The notes: generated by a model not told the origin, from the letters alone. DNA of 39,816 nt from Bacteroidaceae bacterium (GCA_017526905.1 JAFXQT010000039.1:1-39816), one strand, 5' to 3'; shown: positions 7,088-16,992, counted from the first letter of the stretch. A program made the numbers and translations.

Positions 7088-7135
7088 GTTGTGTGCCTCT
7101 GATTCCGTTTCTGCCAACGCCACGGATGGGCGAAG

Positions 7136-7152
7136 TGTCAATTTTTTAGACG
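7136..7152 (+). promoter_or_regulatory. Predicted efflux-regulon operator (membrane-fusion gene)
   Basis: TGTCAATTTTTTAGACG followed by TTTT. The right half-site TTAGACG is intact and the left is degenerate. It starts 79 bp upstream of the -7 box at 7215. The same site with the same spacing precedes permeases 1 and 2, and a related one precedes the response regulator. Confidence 0.65.
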
Positions 7153-7214
7153 TTTTGCACTGCCAAGAGCAAGAAAGCGATGCCCGATGCTTGGAGGGAA
7201 AGTGTGAAAGAGCG

Positions 7215-7222
7215 TACCTTTG
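7215..7222 (+). promoter_or_regulatory. Promoter -7 (TACCTTTG) of the membrane-fusion gene
   Basis: TACCTTTG with a TTG 21 nt upstream at the -33 position, the same layout as at 9708 and 17170. Confidence 0.7.
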
Positions 7223-7303
7223 CACTGCCGCAAGCGGTAAGCATGGCTGCGGCGGCTCATCACATCCAAGCAACCCTCATCGTTCATCTACCTTACCCCA
7301 ACA

Positions 7304-8554
7304 ATGGACAAACTCATCGAAAAGAAAGGCTTGCAGCGCAAGCACCTCTACTGGATAGCCGGGGGCGCAGTAGCCCTGCTCATCGCCTGCTGGCTGCTCT
7401 TCGGCAACCACGACAGCACGCTGCGTGTAGCAGCCACCGACCTCACCATCAGCGAAGCCCGGCTAGCAGAGTTCAAGGACTACGTACGCCTGTCCGGGCA
7501 GGTGGTGCCCATACAAGTGGTGCAGCTCTCGCCCGAAGAGGGCGGTATCGTCACCGAACGCGTGGCCGAAGAAGGGACCATGGTCAGGAAGGGCGACGTC
7601 ATCATCCGTCTGCGCAACTCGAACCTCGACTTGCAGATACTCAATGCCGAGGCCGAACTGGCCGAGAAACAGAACCTGCTGCGCAACACACAGGTGGCCA
7701 TGCAACAGGACCGGCTGAACAACCAACTGGAGCAGGCCCAGCTGGCCATGGACACCGAACGCAAGCTGCGCACCTACCGGCAGCAGGAGCGGCTGTACGG
7801 CGAAAGGCTCGTCAGCCGCGAGAACTACCTGCAGGCCGAGGAGGACTACCGGCTGGCACAGCGCAAGCAGGGCCTCATCAGCCAACGCCTGCGGCAGGAC
7901 AGCATCTACCGCTCGGTGCAGATGGACCAGATGGAGGACAACCTCGCCAACATGCGCACCAACGTGGTGCTGGTGCGCGAACGCAAGCAGAAACTGGAAG
8001 TGCGGGCCACCATCGACGGCGAGCTGGGCCTCCTGGACGTGGAGCTGGGACAGAGCATCACGCCCGGGCAAAAGATCGGGCAGATCAACGACCTGAGCGA
8101 CTACAAGATTGAGGCCCAAGTGGACGAGCACTACATCGACCGCGTCCGGACCGGTCTCTCGGCCTCCTTTGTCCGCGGCGAACAGGAATACAAGCTCGGC
8201 GTGCGCAAGGTATATCCCGAAGTGCGGCAGGGCAAGTTCCGCACAGACTTCACGTTCCGCGGCCCGCGTCCGGAAAACATACGCAGCGGCCAGACCTACT
8301 ACCTCAACCTCGAACTGGGGCAGTCCGAGCAGGCAGTGCTCATCCCCCGCGGCGCCTTCTTCCAGACCACCGGCGGGCAGTGGATATTCGTGTTGAGCCG
8401 TGATGGCCGCACCGCCTTCCGCCGCAGTATCAAGGTGGGGCGCCAAAACCCACAGTACTACGAAGTGACCGAGGGGCTGGAGCCCGGCGAGCGAGTCATC
8501 ACCAGCGGCTACGAAGCCTTCGGCGACAATCAGCGGCTGGAAATCAAGCAATAA
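7304..8554 (+). CDS. Periplasmic adaptor (HlyD/MacA-type membrane-fusion protein)
   Basis: A 416-residue efflux adaptor that would link inner-membrane permeases to the outer-membrane channel. A single N-terminal membrane anchor lies at about 16-33. A lipoyl half-domain follows (VRLSGQVVPIQVVQLSPEEGGIV...GDVIIRL, ~62-102), then a long coiled-coil hairpin rich in Gln, Glu, Leu and Arg (~105-220), the second lipoyl half (VRATIDGELGLLDVELGQSITPGQ), a beta-barrel and the membrane-proximal domain ending at 416. The length is normal. It has its own promoter with the shared operator 79 bp upstream, and the other parts of the exporter lie downstream under the same type of control. Confidence 0.92.
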   Translation: MDKLIEKKGLQRKHLYWIAGGAVALLIACWLLFGNHDSTLRVAATDLTISEARLAEFKDYVRLSGQVVPIQVVQLSPEEGGIVTERVAEEGTMVRKGDVIIRLRNSNLDLQILNAEAELAEKQNLLRNTQVAMQQDRLNNQLEQAQLAMDTERKLRTYRQQERLYGERLVSRENYLQAEEDYRLAQRKQGLISQRLRQDSIYRSVQMDQMEDNLANMRTNVVLVRERKQKLEVRATIDGELGLLDVELGQSITPGQKIGQINDLSDYKIEAQVDEHYIDRVRTGLSASFVRGEQEYKLGVRKVYPEVRQGKFRTDFTFRGPRPENIRSGQTYYLNLELGQSEQAVLIPRGAFFQTTGGQWIFVLSRDGRTAFRRSIKVGRQNPQYYEVTEGLEPGERVITSGYEAFGDNQRLEIKQ

Positions 8555-8580
8555 TCAGCATGGAGGGGGTGCCATTGCCG

Positions 8581-9543
8581 CTATGGGGCGACCTCCTGCG
8601 ACTTTGCCAAGCGCTTGCGCCAATGCCTGTTCAGCCGCGGGAACATCTTGCGAACGCGCAACAGGTGGTGGGTGATGCTGCCACCGGCGATGATCAGCGT
8701 GACGCTGGCCACAACGAGCAACATCCCTATTGCCAGGCGCGGCGTCAGCACTTCGTTGAAAACAAGAATGGCTATGGCCACGGCGGTAACAGGCTCCATC
8801 GCACCAAGGATAGCCACGGGCGTGCTGCCTATCTTGTGGATGGCGGCACTGGTGCAGATGAGCGAGATGGCCGTGGGGAACAGTGCCATCGAAAACGCCG
8901 ATGCCCACAGCCAGGGATTGGCCGAGAGGATGGCAAACGTGCCCATGCGGAAACGGAAGGCAAAGAGCAACAGCCCAAAGGCAATGACATAGAGCGTCAG
9001 CTTCAACGTGGGAATCTCCTTCATCTGCCCACGGTTCACCGCCACCAGATAGACGGCATACGAGAGTGCCGACAGGAATACCAACAGCAGGCCCATGGGA
9101 CTGAGCACCGCACCATCGTCGCCTCGATAGAGTAGGCCAATGCCCGCCGTGGCCAGCAGGATGCACACCACCGTCAGACGGCTCACCCGTTCGTGGTAGA
9201 ACAAGGCCATGATGAGGGTCACCAAGATGGGATACACAAACAGCAACGTCGAGGCGATGGCCGCACCGATATAGGCATAGCTTAAATACAAAGCCAACGA
9301 AGAAAAAGCCATGAGGATGCCCAGGACGGCCAGCGGCACCACCTGCCCCCGGCGCAACCCGAAGCCACGTCCGCGGACAACCATCATCACAGCCAGCATC
9401 GGCACAGCAAAGAAATAGCGCAGGAACAAGACACTGTAAGCATCGACCCCTGCACCCAATAGCGGCAACGCAAACAGCGGATTCAAGCCATAGCTGGCTG
9501 CCGCAGCCACGCCAAGGGCATACCCTTTAAAAGTATCGGTCAT
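8581..9543 (-). CDS. EamA/DMT-family transporter
   Basis: A 320-residue inner-membrane protein with ten predicted hydrophobic helices arranged as two EamA repeats (about 5-140 and 150-285). Typical features are SYGLNPLF at the start, a short loop with YHERVS after helix 4, and GAMEPVTAVAIAILVFNE in helix 9. Such proteins export amino acids or other metabolites; the substrate is unknown. It is on the opposite strand inside the efflux region, converges on the membrane-fusion gene with a 26-nt gap, and has its own TACCTTTG box without the shared operator, so it is probably not part of that regulon. Confidence 0.9.
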   Translation of the reverse strand: MTDTFKGYALGVAAAASYGLNPLFALPLLGAGVDAYSVLFLRYFFAVPMLAVMMVVRGRGFGLRRGQVVPLAVLGILMAFSSLALYLSYAYIGAAIASTLLFVYPILVTLIMALFYHERVSRLTVVCILLATAGIGLLYRGDDGAVLSPMGLLLVFLSALSYAVYLVAVNRGQMKEIPTLKLTLYVIAFGLLLFAFRFRMGTFAILSANPWLWASAFSMALFPTAISLICTSAAIHKIGSTPVAILGAMEPVTAVAIAILVFNEVLTPRLAIGMLLVVASVTLIIAGGSITHHLLRVRKMFPRLNRHWRKRLAKSQEVAP

Positions 9544-9569
9544 TTCATTCAGTTTCTGAACACGGGCCG

Positions 9570-9577
9570 CAAAGGTA
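9570..9577 (-). promoter_or_regulatory. -7 element (TACCTTTG) of the EamA gene
   Basis: Exact TACCTTTG on the minus strand, 27 nt upstream of the start codon. Confidence 0.7.
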
Positions 9578-9627
9578 CACCTTTTTCCTGAAACTACGGC
9601 CGCGAAACGAAGCTAATCCCCAGCGAG

Positions 9628-9644
9628 TGACAATTTTTTAGACG
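9628..9644 (+). promoter_or_regulatory. Predicted efflux-regulon operator (permease 1)
   Basis: TGACAATTTTTTAGACG followed by TTTT. It starts 80 bp upstream of the -7 box at 9708. The right half-site is identical to those at 7136 and 17091. Confidence 0.65.
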
Positions 9645-9707
9645 TTTTATACATCGAAGAGGCAGAAAGTGGGGCGGAGGACTTGCGGGGGAAAGAGGAA
9701 ATGTGCG

Positions 9708-9715
9708 TAACTTTG
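9708..9715 (+). promoter_or_regulatory. Promoter -7 (TAACTTTG) of permease 1
   Basis: TAACTTTG with a TTG 21 nt upstream. The leader from here to the ATG at 9858 contains a class B palindrome pair. Confidence 0.7.
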
Positions 9716-9741
9716 CGGCAGCAAACGAACTAAAACCCAAA

Positions 9742-9838
9742 AGCCCACCCCTTGCCCCTCCCAGGGGAGGGGAACCAAGACTGGCAGCAAACGAGTTGTA
9801 ATGAACTTCCCTCCCGGGAGGGGCTGGGGGTGGGCCTC
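9742..9838 (+). repeat. Class B palindrome pair in the permease 1 leader
   Basis: Outer ends GCCCACCCC and GGGGTGGGC are inverted. Each inner arm is a CCCCTCCC/GGGAGGGG palindrome, with a linker of about 36 nt containing CAAACGAG. A close copy precedes permease 2 at 17204, so the element was present before the duplication or was copied with it. Confidence 0.85.
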
Positions 9839-9857
9839 ACTTTAAGAATCACTTCAT

Positions 9858-12263
9858 ATGAATAGTCTCTACTACATGGCCCGCCGCTTCAAGACGGCCA
9901 CCCTTCTGAACTTCCTCGGCCTCATGGTGGCCTTCGCCTCGTTCTACCTGTTCATGACACAGGTGGCCTACAACCACAGTTTCAACCACGGCTTCACCGA
10001 TGCCGACCGTCTCTACCGCGTGGAAATGATGCGCAAAGACGGCTGGGACCACTACGCCAACCGTCTGACAGGTAGCCTGATGACCGAGACGCCGGGCGTG
10101 GAGGCTGCGGCGCTCACACAGACTTGGCTTGAGAACGTGACGGCGCGCAAGGGGCAGACGGAACTGACGTTCCCGAAGGTGGAGGTCGATGCCCGCGCAC
10201 TGGAGACGTTCCAGCCCCGCGTCCTCGACGGCACCATCACGTGGGACGAAGGTAGCACCGACGGCATCGTCATCCCGGCCTCCATCGCGCGTACCTATTT
10301 TAATAACGAGACGGCCGTGGCCGGACGAGCCATGCTGCTGAACGACGACAGCGTGACCGTGCGCGGCGTCTTCGAGGACTTTCCCGACAACTGCTGCATG
10401 CTGAATGCCATCTACCGCAGCTTCGGTGATCAAGACCTCGACCAGCTGAACAACTACAACTTCACATGCTATGTCCGTCTGGCGGCCGATGCCGACACTG
10501 CCACCGTGCGTCAGACCTTTGCCAACGTTTATCTCGGTCACATGAAGCAATACTTCTTCGACAACGGTGGCGCCGAGTACTGGGATCAGGCCAAAGCGCA
10601 GATGGTGTTCCGCCTGATGCCGCTGACCGAGACTTACTTCACAGGCATTGACGAAGACAACGACAAGGGCAACCGCCTGGTAGATCGTGTGCTCATCTGG
10701 GCCTGCGTACTGCTCATCATCGTGGCGGCCATCAACTTCCTCAACTTCATGCTGGCCGAAGCTCCCATGCGCGTCAAGGGTGTGAACACACGGCGCGTGC
10801 TGGGCAGCACTATCGCCGGCATCCGTGCCGGCCTCATCGGCGAAGCGGTAGTCATGGCAGTCGGGGCGTGCATGGCAGGGCTACTGCTGGCTTACCTCCT
10901 GACCGAATGGCCGCTCATCGGCGAACTGACCGTGGGCGACATCTCGCTGGCTAACCATCCGAATCTGCTGGCGTGGACGGCGGCGCTGAGCGTGGCCGTC
11001 GGCATCGCCGCCGGACTCTACCCCGCCTTCTACGTCACCTCGTTCCAACCCGCCCTGGCGCTGAAAGGCAGTGCCGGCCTCACGCCCCGTGGCCGCCAGC
11101 TGCGCACGGCGCTCATCGCCCTGCAGCTGCTCATCTCCTCCGTCATGGTGGTCTATATCGGCATCCTCTACCTCCAGAGCCACTACATCTACACCTCCGA
11201 CTACGGCTTCGCCAAGGACGAGGTGCTCTACACCAACCTCGACAACCTGCAGAAAAAGCGCGAGGCGTTGCGCACCGAGGTGCTCTCGCTGACGGGCGTC
11301 GAGGAAGTGGCCTTCTCGCAGATCTGTATCGGCACCCAAGACAGCTATATGACCTGGGGGCGCAAGGACGACGAGCACGAGATTTACACTGCCGTCCTGC
11401 GCGTGGATTGGCGCTACCTGCGGACATTAGGCATCAAGGTCATTGAGGGGCGCGACTTTACCGAGCACGACGGCCTACCTGCAACCGGCGAGGCCGAAAC
11501 CGGGCGCTTCGACAGCGACGAGGTCTATATCATCAACGAGGCCGCCCGCCGACAATGGGACTGGGTGCAGATGGACAAACCGCTACTCATGAACAATATG
11601 GGGCGCGTCATCGGCGTCTGCGAGAATGTGCGCTATGCTACCACGCGCGTGGACCGTCAGGCTACGCCGATGATGTTCATGGTGCGCGTGGACCCGCGCG
11701 AGGAACAAAGCGAATGGAATCCCATGCGGGTAATGAACGTCCGCGTCAGCGCCGGCATCGACAAGGTGGCCATGCGCACGAGCATTGCCGATAAGATGAA
11801 GGCGATGGGCTACGAGGGCGAGCCCGACGTGCGCTTCCTCGACCAGGACCTCGAGACGACCTATCAGGAGGAGTTCCGCTTTATCCACCAGGTGCTGCTC
11901 TTCAGCATCATCTGCCTCGTCATCACCCTCATCGGTGTCTTCTGCCTGACGCTCTTTGAGACGGAGTACCGCCGCAAGGAAATCGGCATCCGCAAGGTAT
12001 TCGGCTCAACTGAGGAGGCCATTCTGCTGATGCTCAGCCGCCGCTACGTCCTGCTCATCCTCGTCGCCTTCGTCCTCGCCGCCCCCATTGCCTGGTACAT
12101 CGGACGCCAGTGGCTGATGAGCTTCGCCGAGCGCACACCCGTCTACTGGTGGCTCTTCCCCCTGGCCCTCCTGGCCGTCTCGGCCATCACCCTCGCCACA
12201 GTCGGCATCCAAGGCTGGCGCGCCGCCACGGAGAACCCGGTGAATAGTATCAAGACAGAATAG
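9858..12263 (+). CDS. FtsX/MacB-type ABC transporter permease 1
   Basis: An 801-residue inner-membrane permease without an ATPase domain. Eight hydrophobic helices fit the double FtsX layout: one at about 13-36, three at about 275-405, one at about 420-440, and three at about 675-795. Two large periplasmic (MacB core-like) domains sit between. The motif RKEIGIRKVFGST near the start of the last FtsX domain is the usual coupling region for the ATPase. Such permeases move lipoproteins, peptides or drugs by mechanotransmission. The ATPase at 22590 is the likely partner. It is a paralogue of permease 2 (17322), and the last ~130 codons are nearly identical in DNA. Confidence 0.92.
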   Translation: MNSLYYMARRFKTATLLNFLGLMVAFASFYLFMTQVAYNHSFNHGFTDADRLYRVEMMRKDGWDHYANRLTGSLMTETPGVEAAALTQTWLENVTARKGQTELTFPKVEVDARALETFQPRVLDGTITWDEGSTDGIVIPASIARTYFNNETAVAGRAMLLNDDSVTVRGVFEDFPDNCCMLNAIYRSFGDQDLDQLNNYNFTCYVRLAADADTATVRQTFANVYLGHMKQYFFDNGGAEYWDQAKAQMVFRLMPLTETYFTGIDEDNDKGNRLVDRVLIWACVLLIIVAAINFLNFMLAEAPMRVKGVNTRRVLGSTIAGIRAGLIGEAVVMAVGACMAGLLLAYLLTEWPLIGELTVGDISLANHPNLLAWTAALSVAVGIAAGLYPAFYVTSFQPALALKGSAGLTPRGRQLRTALIALQLLISSVMVVYIGILYLQSHYIYTSDYGFAKDEVLYTNLDNLQKKREALRTEVLSLTGVEEVAFSQICIGTQDSYMTWGRKDDEHEIYTAVLRVDWRYLRTLGIKVIEGRDFTEHDGLPATGEAETGRFDSDEVYIINEAARRQWDWVQMDKPLLMNNMGRVIGVCENVRYATTRVDRQATPMMFMVRVDPREEQSEWNPMRVMNVRVSAGIDKVAMRTSIADKMKAMGYEGEPDVRFLDQDLETTYQEEFRFIHQVLLFSIICLVITLIGVFCLTLFETEYRRKEIGIRKVFGSTEEAILLMLSRRYVLLILVAFVLAAPIAWYIGRQWLMSFAERTPVYWWLFPLALLAVSAITLATVGIQGWRAATENPVNSIKTE

Positions 12264-12292
12264 TCGTTGCTGCAACGCTGCTACAAAGATAA

Positions 12293-12331
12293 TAGGGGGC
12301 TAATGCCCCCCTATTCCCGCAGAGCTGCGGG
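12293..12331 (+). terminator. Hairpins after permease 1
   Basis: TAGGGGGC (12293-12300) pairs with GCCCCCCTA (12305-12313), followed by CCCGCAGAGCTGCGGG (12316-12331). A smaller CGTTGCTGCAACG hairpin directly follows the stop codon. There is no strong T tract, so termination is likely but not proven. Confidence 0.5.
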
Positions 12332-12424
12332 GTTACCGGCGTTATACTTGCCTCATTGGAGACAATTCATGATAAAAAAACAGAAAATCATGTATTTTCT
12401 TTTGGTGCTTTCCTCATATAAGTT

Positions 12425-12432
12425 TACCTTTG
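12425..12432 (+). promoter_or_regulatory. -7 element (TACCTTTG) of the CotH-protein gene
   Basis: TACCTTTG 37 nt upstream of the ATG at 12470. No shared operator is seen, so this gene appears independently controlled inside the efflux region. Confidence 0.7.
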
Positions 12433-12469
12433 CTGCTGTATTTAACACCCACAAACACAAAGGCAAAAC

Positions 12470-15400
12470 ATGAAACCAATCGTCTCTTTTTGCATTACGC
12501 TCATGGCGGCACTCTTTGTGCCGGCCAATATCCTGGCACAGGTACGTATCAACGAGGCCATGGCCCAGAACAACAGTTTCATCACCGACCCCGATTTTGA
12601 CGGTTCTGCCGACTGGATAGAGCTGTGCAACTACGGCTCGGATGAGGTGGATCTCTCTGGCTTTTACGTCACCGACAACCTAACAAACCCAACAAAATAC
12701 GCGCTACCGGCGGGAACCGTCATTAAGGCAAACGGTTATCTGGTGCTGTGGTGCGACGACCGAGGCGAGGGGCTGCACCCAGCGTTCAAGCTTTCGGCCG
12801 ACGGCGAGCAGATAGGACTCTTTGATGCTGAGGGCAATTTGGTCGATAGCCTCTCGTTTGGCGTGCAGCATGTTGACATCTCCTACGGACGGCGGATGGA
12901 CAACCCGGAATCGCTGGCTTACTTCATGAAGCCCACCCCAGGGGCGGCAAACGATGCACAGGCTTATGACGGCCTATCGAACCAACCCATGATACTGACG
13001 CCGGGCGGTTTTTTCAGCGGCAGCGCCACCGTCAGTATCACCAACGACCTGGGCGGAACCGTATACTACACCACTGACGGCTCGCAACCCACCACGCAGT
13101 CGCAGGTCTATACCGGGCCGCTCACCTTCACCAAGACCACAGTGCTGCGGGCACGCATCATTGCCGACGACATGATGCCCGGCAATGTGATGACCGAGAC
13201 CTACTTCATCGACGAGGCTTTTGCCGGACACGAACTGCCCGTGGTCTCTATCGCTACAGAAGAGGCCAATTTCTGGGATGCCGAACGCGGCATCTACGTG
13301 CAGGACTTCAAACCAGACTGGGAGGTGCCGGTCAACATTGAGATGTTCCTCAATAACGGCAGCGACCGGTCAGCCTTCAACGAGCGGGCGGGCATCAAGG
13401 TCAACGGCCTCTACGCCTGGCAGTTGCCACAGAAGATGTTGGGCGTGTATTTCAAAAAGAAATACGGGGAAAGCAAATTGGCCTACCAACTGTTCACCGA
13501 CGACAGCCGCAACGCATTCGACAACTTTGCCCTGCGTGCATCAGGCAGCGACTGGAGTTACACCCTCATGCGCGACGGGCTGGTGCAACAGGCCGCCCGA
13601 CGTGGCAACATGAATCTTGACCTCATGGCATTCCGCCCCTGTGTGGTCTATGTGAACGGACAGTTCATGGGCGTCCACAACATCCGCGAGAAAGTAGATG
13701 AAGACTATGTGAAGCAACACTACGGACTCGCGAGCAGCGAGTTCGACATGGTGGAGGGCGGCGACACACCCGAGGTGGGCACCGTGGATGCGTGGAACGA
13801 CTTCTTCTCCTTTGCCACCAAAGCCGACCTGACAAATGCTGACAACTGGAGCGCGCTGGAGGCGCAATGTGACATCGAGAATTTCTCAGACTACCTCATC
13901 ACCGAGATCTATAGCGGCAACACCTCGCTCGCCCACAACACCATGACCTGGAAGCCTATCGGTTCCGGCCAGTGGCGCTGGATTCTCATGGACACCGACC
14001 GCGGCTTCTTCCGATACGACAATAACCTCTTCGACTATTACATCGACAAGTCGGCCTGGCCACTCTCGAACATGCTTGAAAACGAAACCTACAAGCGCTA
14101 TTTCTTTAAGCGTGCCGCCGACCACCTTTTCACCACCTATAACACCAATAATATCCTGCGCCAGATTGACGAGCACAAGACCGACATCGAGCCACTCATG
14201 CAGCAGCACATCCAACGCTGGCAGGGAACTACATCCAGCTATGGCGACGCCATGAAGTCGATGGACTACTGGTTGAACGAGGTGAACAAGTTGCGCGACT
14301 TTGCCGTGGGACGCGTAGCGGTGCTCACGGGCGACCTCGTCAACTACGGTATGTCGGCACCGGCCATGCTCTCCCTCTCGTCCTTCCCCGCCAACGCCTG
14401 CACCTACGATTTCAATGGCCACGCCATCGACAATAGCTACTGGAGCGGCCTCTACCCGCAGGACACCGACATCAGGCTCACTGCCCGCCATCGCGAAGGC
14501 TACCGTTTCTGTGGATGGCGGCAGGCCCGGATGACCGACATCATCCCGCGCGGCAGCATGTGGAAGTATCTGGACGACGGCAGCGACCAAGGCACACAGT
14601 GGCAGGCAGTTGATTTCGACGACGCGGCATGGCAAGAAGGGGGCGCCCCCCTCGGCTATGGCCACAGCAACATCAAGACCACCGTCTCCTACGGCTCCAG
14701 CAGCAACAAGCACATCACCACCTATTTCCGCAAACATTTCGATGTAAACATTCCCGTTGCCTCCATTCGCACAGCCCGCATCTACCTGCTGCGCGAGGAC
14801 GCAGCCATCGTCTATCTCAACGGCCAGCGCATCATCACGTCAAACATCACCATCCATCCCCAAAACCTCACGTACAAGACGCTGTCCAAGCAAGCCATAG
14901 GAGGCTCGGCTGAGAAGACGTATGTGGTCTATGACATCGACCCGTCGCTGCTCCAGTTGGGGCACAATGTGTTTGCCGTGGAGGTGCATCAGACGGCTGC
15001 CAGCAGTTCCGACCTTGAGTTCGACATCCAGCTACAGGTGGAAACACTCGACGCTGACAACGCCTTGGTGAGCGAGGAGCCCACGGTGACGTTCAGCCTC
15101 AACGGCGACAGGAGTCTCTGTGCCATCTATGAACCCACGGGCGAGAGCATCGTACCCGACAGCATACACACTGACTTCGTGCTCACCAAAGCCCGTTCGC
15201 CGTGGCTCGTCACGGCCGACGTGGTGGTGGATAGTCCCGCCACGCTCACCATAGAGCCCGGCGTGGAAGTGTACTTCTCGCCCGATGCCAGCATGTACAT
15301 CCACGGAAGGATGGATGCACAGGGAACCGCCTCGGACAGCATCGTCTTCTGCCTCAACCCCAAATGCGACCCATCTCTCAGCTGGGGAGCACTATGCTTC

Positions 15401-16909
15401 ATCCATACGGGCGACCGTGCTTCGACCATCACCTACGCTACCCTGCGCGATGCCAATAAGGGACCGCTGGCGTATAACTGTGTGGCTGCCATATCCGGCT
15501 TTGGCACCACCCTGCGCCTGGACCACCTCAACATAACCGACGTACGTGCCAACCCGATAACAGCGCGCTACTCCGACGTACGCCTGACCAACAGTGTGCT
15601 GCACGCCGACATCACCGGCGACCTCATCAACGTGAAGTATGGCAAGGGCTACATCTCCGACTGCGAGTTCATCGGCAACCGCCAGCCCGACACCGATGCT
15701 ATCGACTACGACGGCGTTTCCGGGGGCGTCATCCGCCGTGTCATTGCCCACGATTTCCTTGGTAGCAACAGCGATGCCATCGACCTTGGCGAGCAGGCAG
15801 AGGGTGTCATCGTTGACAGCATCATGGTTTATAACATCACGGATAAAGGCATCTCCATAGGGCAGCGTTCCAGCGTCAGCCTCAGCAACTCCACATTCAT
15901 CCAGACCAACCTCGGCGTGGGGGTGAAGGATTCCTGCTCCATCGAGATCTCAGGTTGCACCTTCTTTGCCGTGCAGACGCCCATCTCTTGCTACGAAAAG
16001 GTGATAGGCCGGGCCGGTGGCAACGCCATGGTACGCGACTGCGTGTTCTCCAACAGCAGCAACGCCGACATCGCCTGCGACGACAAGTCGTTTGTCAGCG
16101 TCAGTCGCTCCTTGTCCGACACGCACCCCATCCTCTTCGGAACGGACAACCTCCTGGGCGACCCCGGATTTACCGCACCTACTTTCTATGACCTCACCTC
16201 CGATTACCTGCGCAGCCAGTCCTTAGGCTCCAACTATCTGCCCGCGGTTCCCGATGCCCAGCCGCTCATCAGCCATATCTGCTACGCTCCGTTTGAGGCG
16301 CTTGGCGAGAGCGAGTTCGTGGCCGTCGCCAACCCTACTGATCTGCCCCTCGACATCAGCGGCTATTCGCTCTCCAATGCCATCTCTTTCACCTTCCCCG
16401 AAGGCACTGTCCTTCCGCCCCACGAGCAGGTCTATGTAGCCAAAAGTGTCGGGACGCTGGATAATGAGCCATTCATTTGGGACAAGGGCAAGTTGGCTAA
16501 CGAAGGTGAGACCATCGAGCTCACGTCACCGGCTGGCATCGTTGTGGACCATGTGGCCTACGCGCCCTCGGCTCCATGGCCTGTCATCGGAACAGAAAAA
16601 GGCAATAATATACTGGTGCTGACGGACCTTGCCAAGGGCAATCACCTCGCTGCCAACTGGACGCTCCTGGTGACGACGAACCTGGCTGAAACAGGCTGCG
16701 CAGACTACCTGTCCTACGACGCCCGCAGCCGGCTCGCCACCGTCCACCTCACAAATCAGACCAGTGCCGTTGTCACTTTGTTCGACCTCAGCGGACGCAT
16801 CGTCCGGCAGCTTCAAGCCACCAACGGCACACAGTTCACCCTTCCCGGGGGCGGTACCTATATCCTCCATTTTGCCGGCAAGACTTATAAGTTCATGCCT
16901 GCACAATGA
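12470..16909 (+). CDS. Large secreted CotH-kinase protein with lamin-tail domains and a type IX sorting domain
   Basis: A 1479-residue exported multidomain protein. Order: signal peptide (1-24); lamin-tail domain (~25-165); a chitobiase/hexosaminidase C-terminal-like domain with VYYTTDGSQPTT (~168-245); a CotH kinase domain (~255-620) with the metal-binding WILMDTDRGFF near 504; a beta-sandwich region (~690-880); a right-handed beta-helix (~900-1240) recalling pectate-lyase-like repeats; a second lamin-tail domain (~1265-1390); and a type IX sorting domain (FDLSGRIVRQL to the end). CotH proteins are atypical kinases known from spore coats and some surface proteins. The target here is unknown. 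It separates two related permeases and uses its own promoter and terminator. Confidence 0.88.
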   Translation: MKPIVSFCITLMAALFVPANILAQVRINEAMAQNNSFITDPDFDGSADWIELCNYGSDEVDLSGFYVTDNLTNPTKYALPAGTVIKANGYLVLWCDDRGEGLHPAFKLSADGEQIGLFDAEGNLVDSLSFGVQHVDISYGRRMDNPESLAYFMKPTPGAANDAQAYDGLSNQPMILTPGGFFSGSATVSITNDLGGTVYYTTDGSQPTTQSQVYTGPLTFTKTTVLRARIIADDMMPGNVMTETYFIDEAFAGHELPVVSIATEEANFWDAERGIYVQDFKPDWEVPVNIEMFLNNGSDRSAFNERAGIKVNGLYAWQLPQKMLGVYFKKKYGESKLAYQLFTDDSRNAFDNFALRASGSDWSYTLMRDGLVQQAARRGNMNLDLMAFRPCVVYVNGQFMGVHNIREKVDEDYVKQHYGLASSEFDMVEGGDTPEVGTVDAWNDFFSFATKADLTNADNWSALEAQCDIENFSDYLITEIYSGNTSLAHNTMTWKPIGSGQWRWILMDTDRGFFRYDNNLFDYYIDKSAWPLSNMLENETYKRYFFKRAADHLFTTYNTNNILRQIDEHKTDIEPLMQQHIQRWQGTTSSYGDAMKSMDYWLNEVNKLRDFAVGRVAVLTGDLVNYGMSAPAMLSLSSFPANACTYDFNGHAIDNSYWSGLYPQDTDIRLTARHREGYRFCGWRQARMTDIIPRGSMWKYLDDGSDQGTQWQAVDFDDAAWQEGGAPLGYGHSNIKTTVSYGSSSNKHITTYFRKHFDVNIPVASIRTARIYLLREDAAIVYLNGQRIITSNITIHPQNLTYKTLSKQAIGGSAEKTYVVYDIDPSLLQLGHNVFAVEVHQTAASSSDLEFDIQLQVETLDADNALVSEEPTVTFSLNGDRSLCAIYEPTGESIVPDSIHTDFVLTKARSPWLVTADVVVDSPATLTIEPGVEVYFSPDASMYIHGRMDAQGTASDSIVFCLNPKCDPSLSWGALCFIHTGDRASTITYATLRDANKGPLAYNCVAAISGFGTTLRLDHLNITDVRANPITARYSDVRLTNSVLHADITGDLINVKYGKGYISDCEFIGNRQPDTDAIDYDGVSGGVIRRVIAHDFLGSNSDAIDLGEQAEGVIVDSIMVYNITDKGISIGQRSSVSLSNSTFIQTNLGVGVKDSCSIEISGCTFFAVQTPISCYEKVIGRAGGNAMVRDCVFSNSSNADIACDDKSFVSVSRSLSDTHPILFGTDNLLGDPGFTAPTFYDLTSDYLRSQSLGSNYLPAVPDAQPLISHICYAPFEALGESEFVAVANPTDLPLDISGYSLSNAISFTFPEGTVLPPHEQVYVAKSVGTLDNEPFIWDKGKLANEGETIELTSPAGIVVDHVAYAPSAPWPVIGTEKGNNILVLTDLAKGNHLAANWTLLVTTNLAETGCADYLSYDARSRLATVHLTNQTSAVVTLFDLSGRIVRQLQATNGTQFTLPGGGTYILHFAGKTYKFMPAQ

Positions 16910-16942
16910 AACGGACTGCGGAGGCTTCCGTTGTCTATGCTG

Positions 16943-16992
16943 CTGTTCCCTTCGCTGCAAAAATGTTGCAGCGGAGGGAACAGTTCCTTTTA
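16943..16992 (+). terminator. Intrinsic terminator of the CotH-protein gene
   Basis: An 18-bp stem (16943-16960 pairing with 16966-16983, one G/T mismatch) with an AAATG loop, followed by TTCCTTTTA. It starts 34 nt past the stop. Confidence 0.85.

Noticed and set aside
9668-9700. Sigma-54 promoter (GG-N10-GC) upstream of permease 1
   Set aside because: A GG-N10-GC match exists here, but the equivalent position before permease 2 has the wrong spacing and the adaptor promoter lacks it. All three have a TTG-N21-TAnnTTTG promoter instead.
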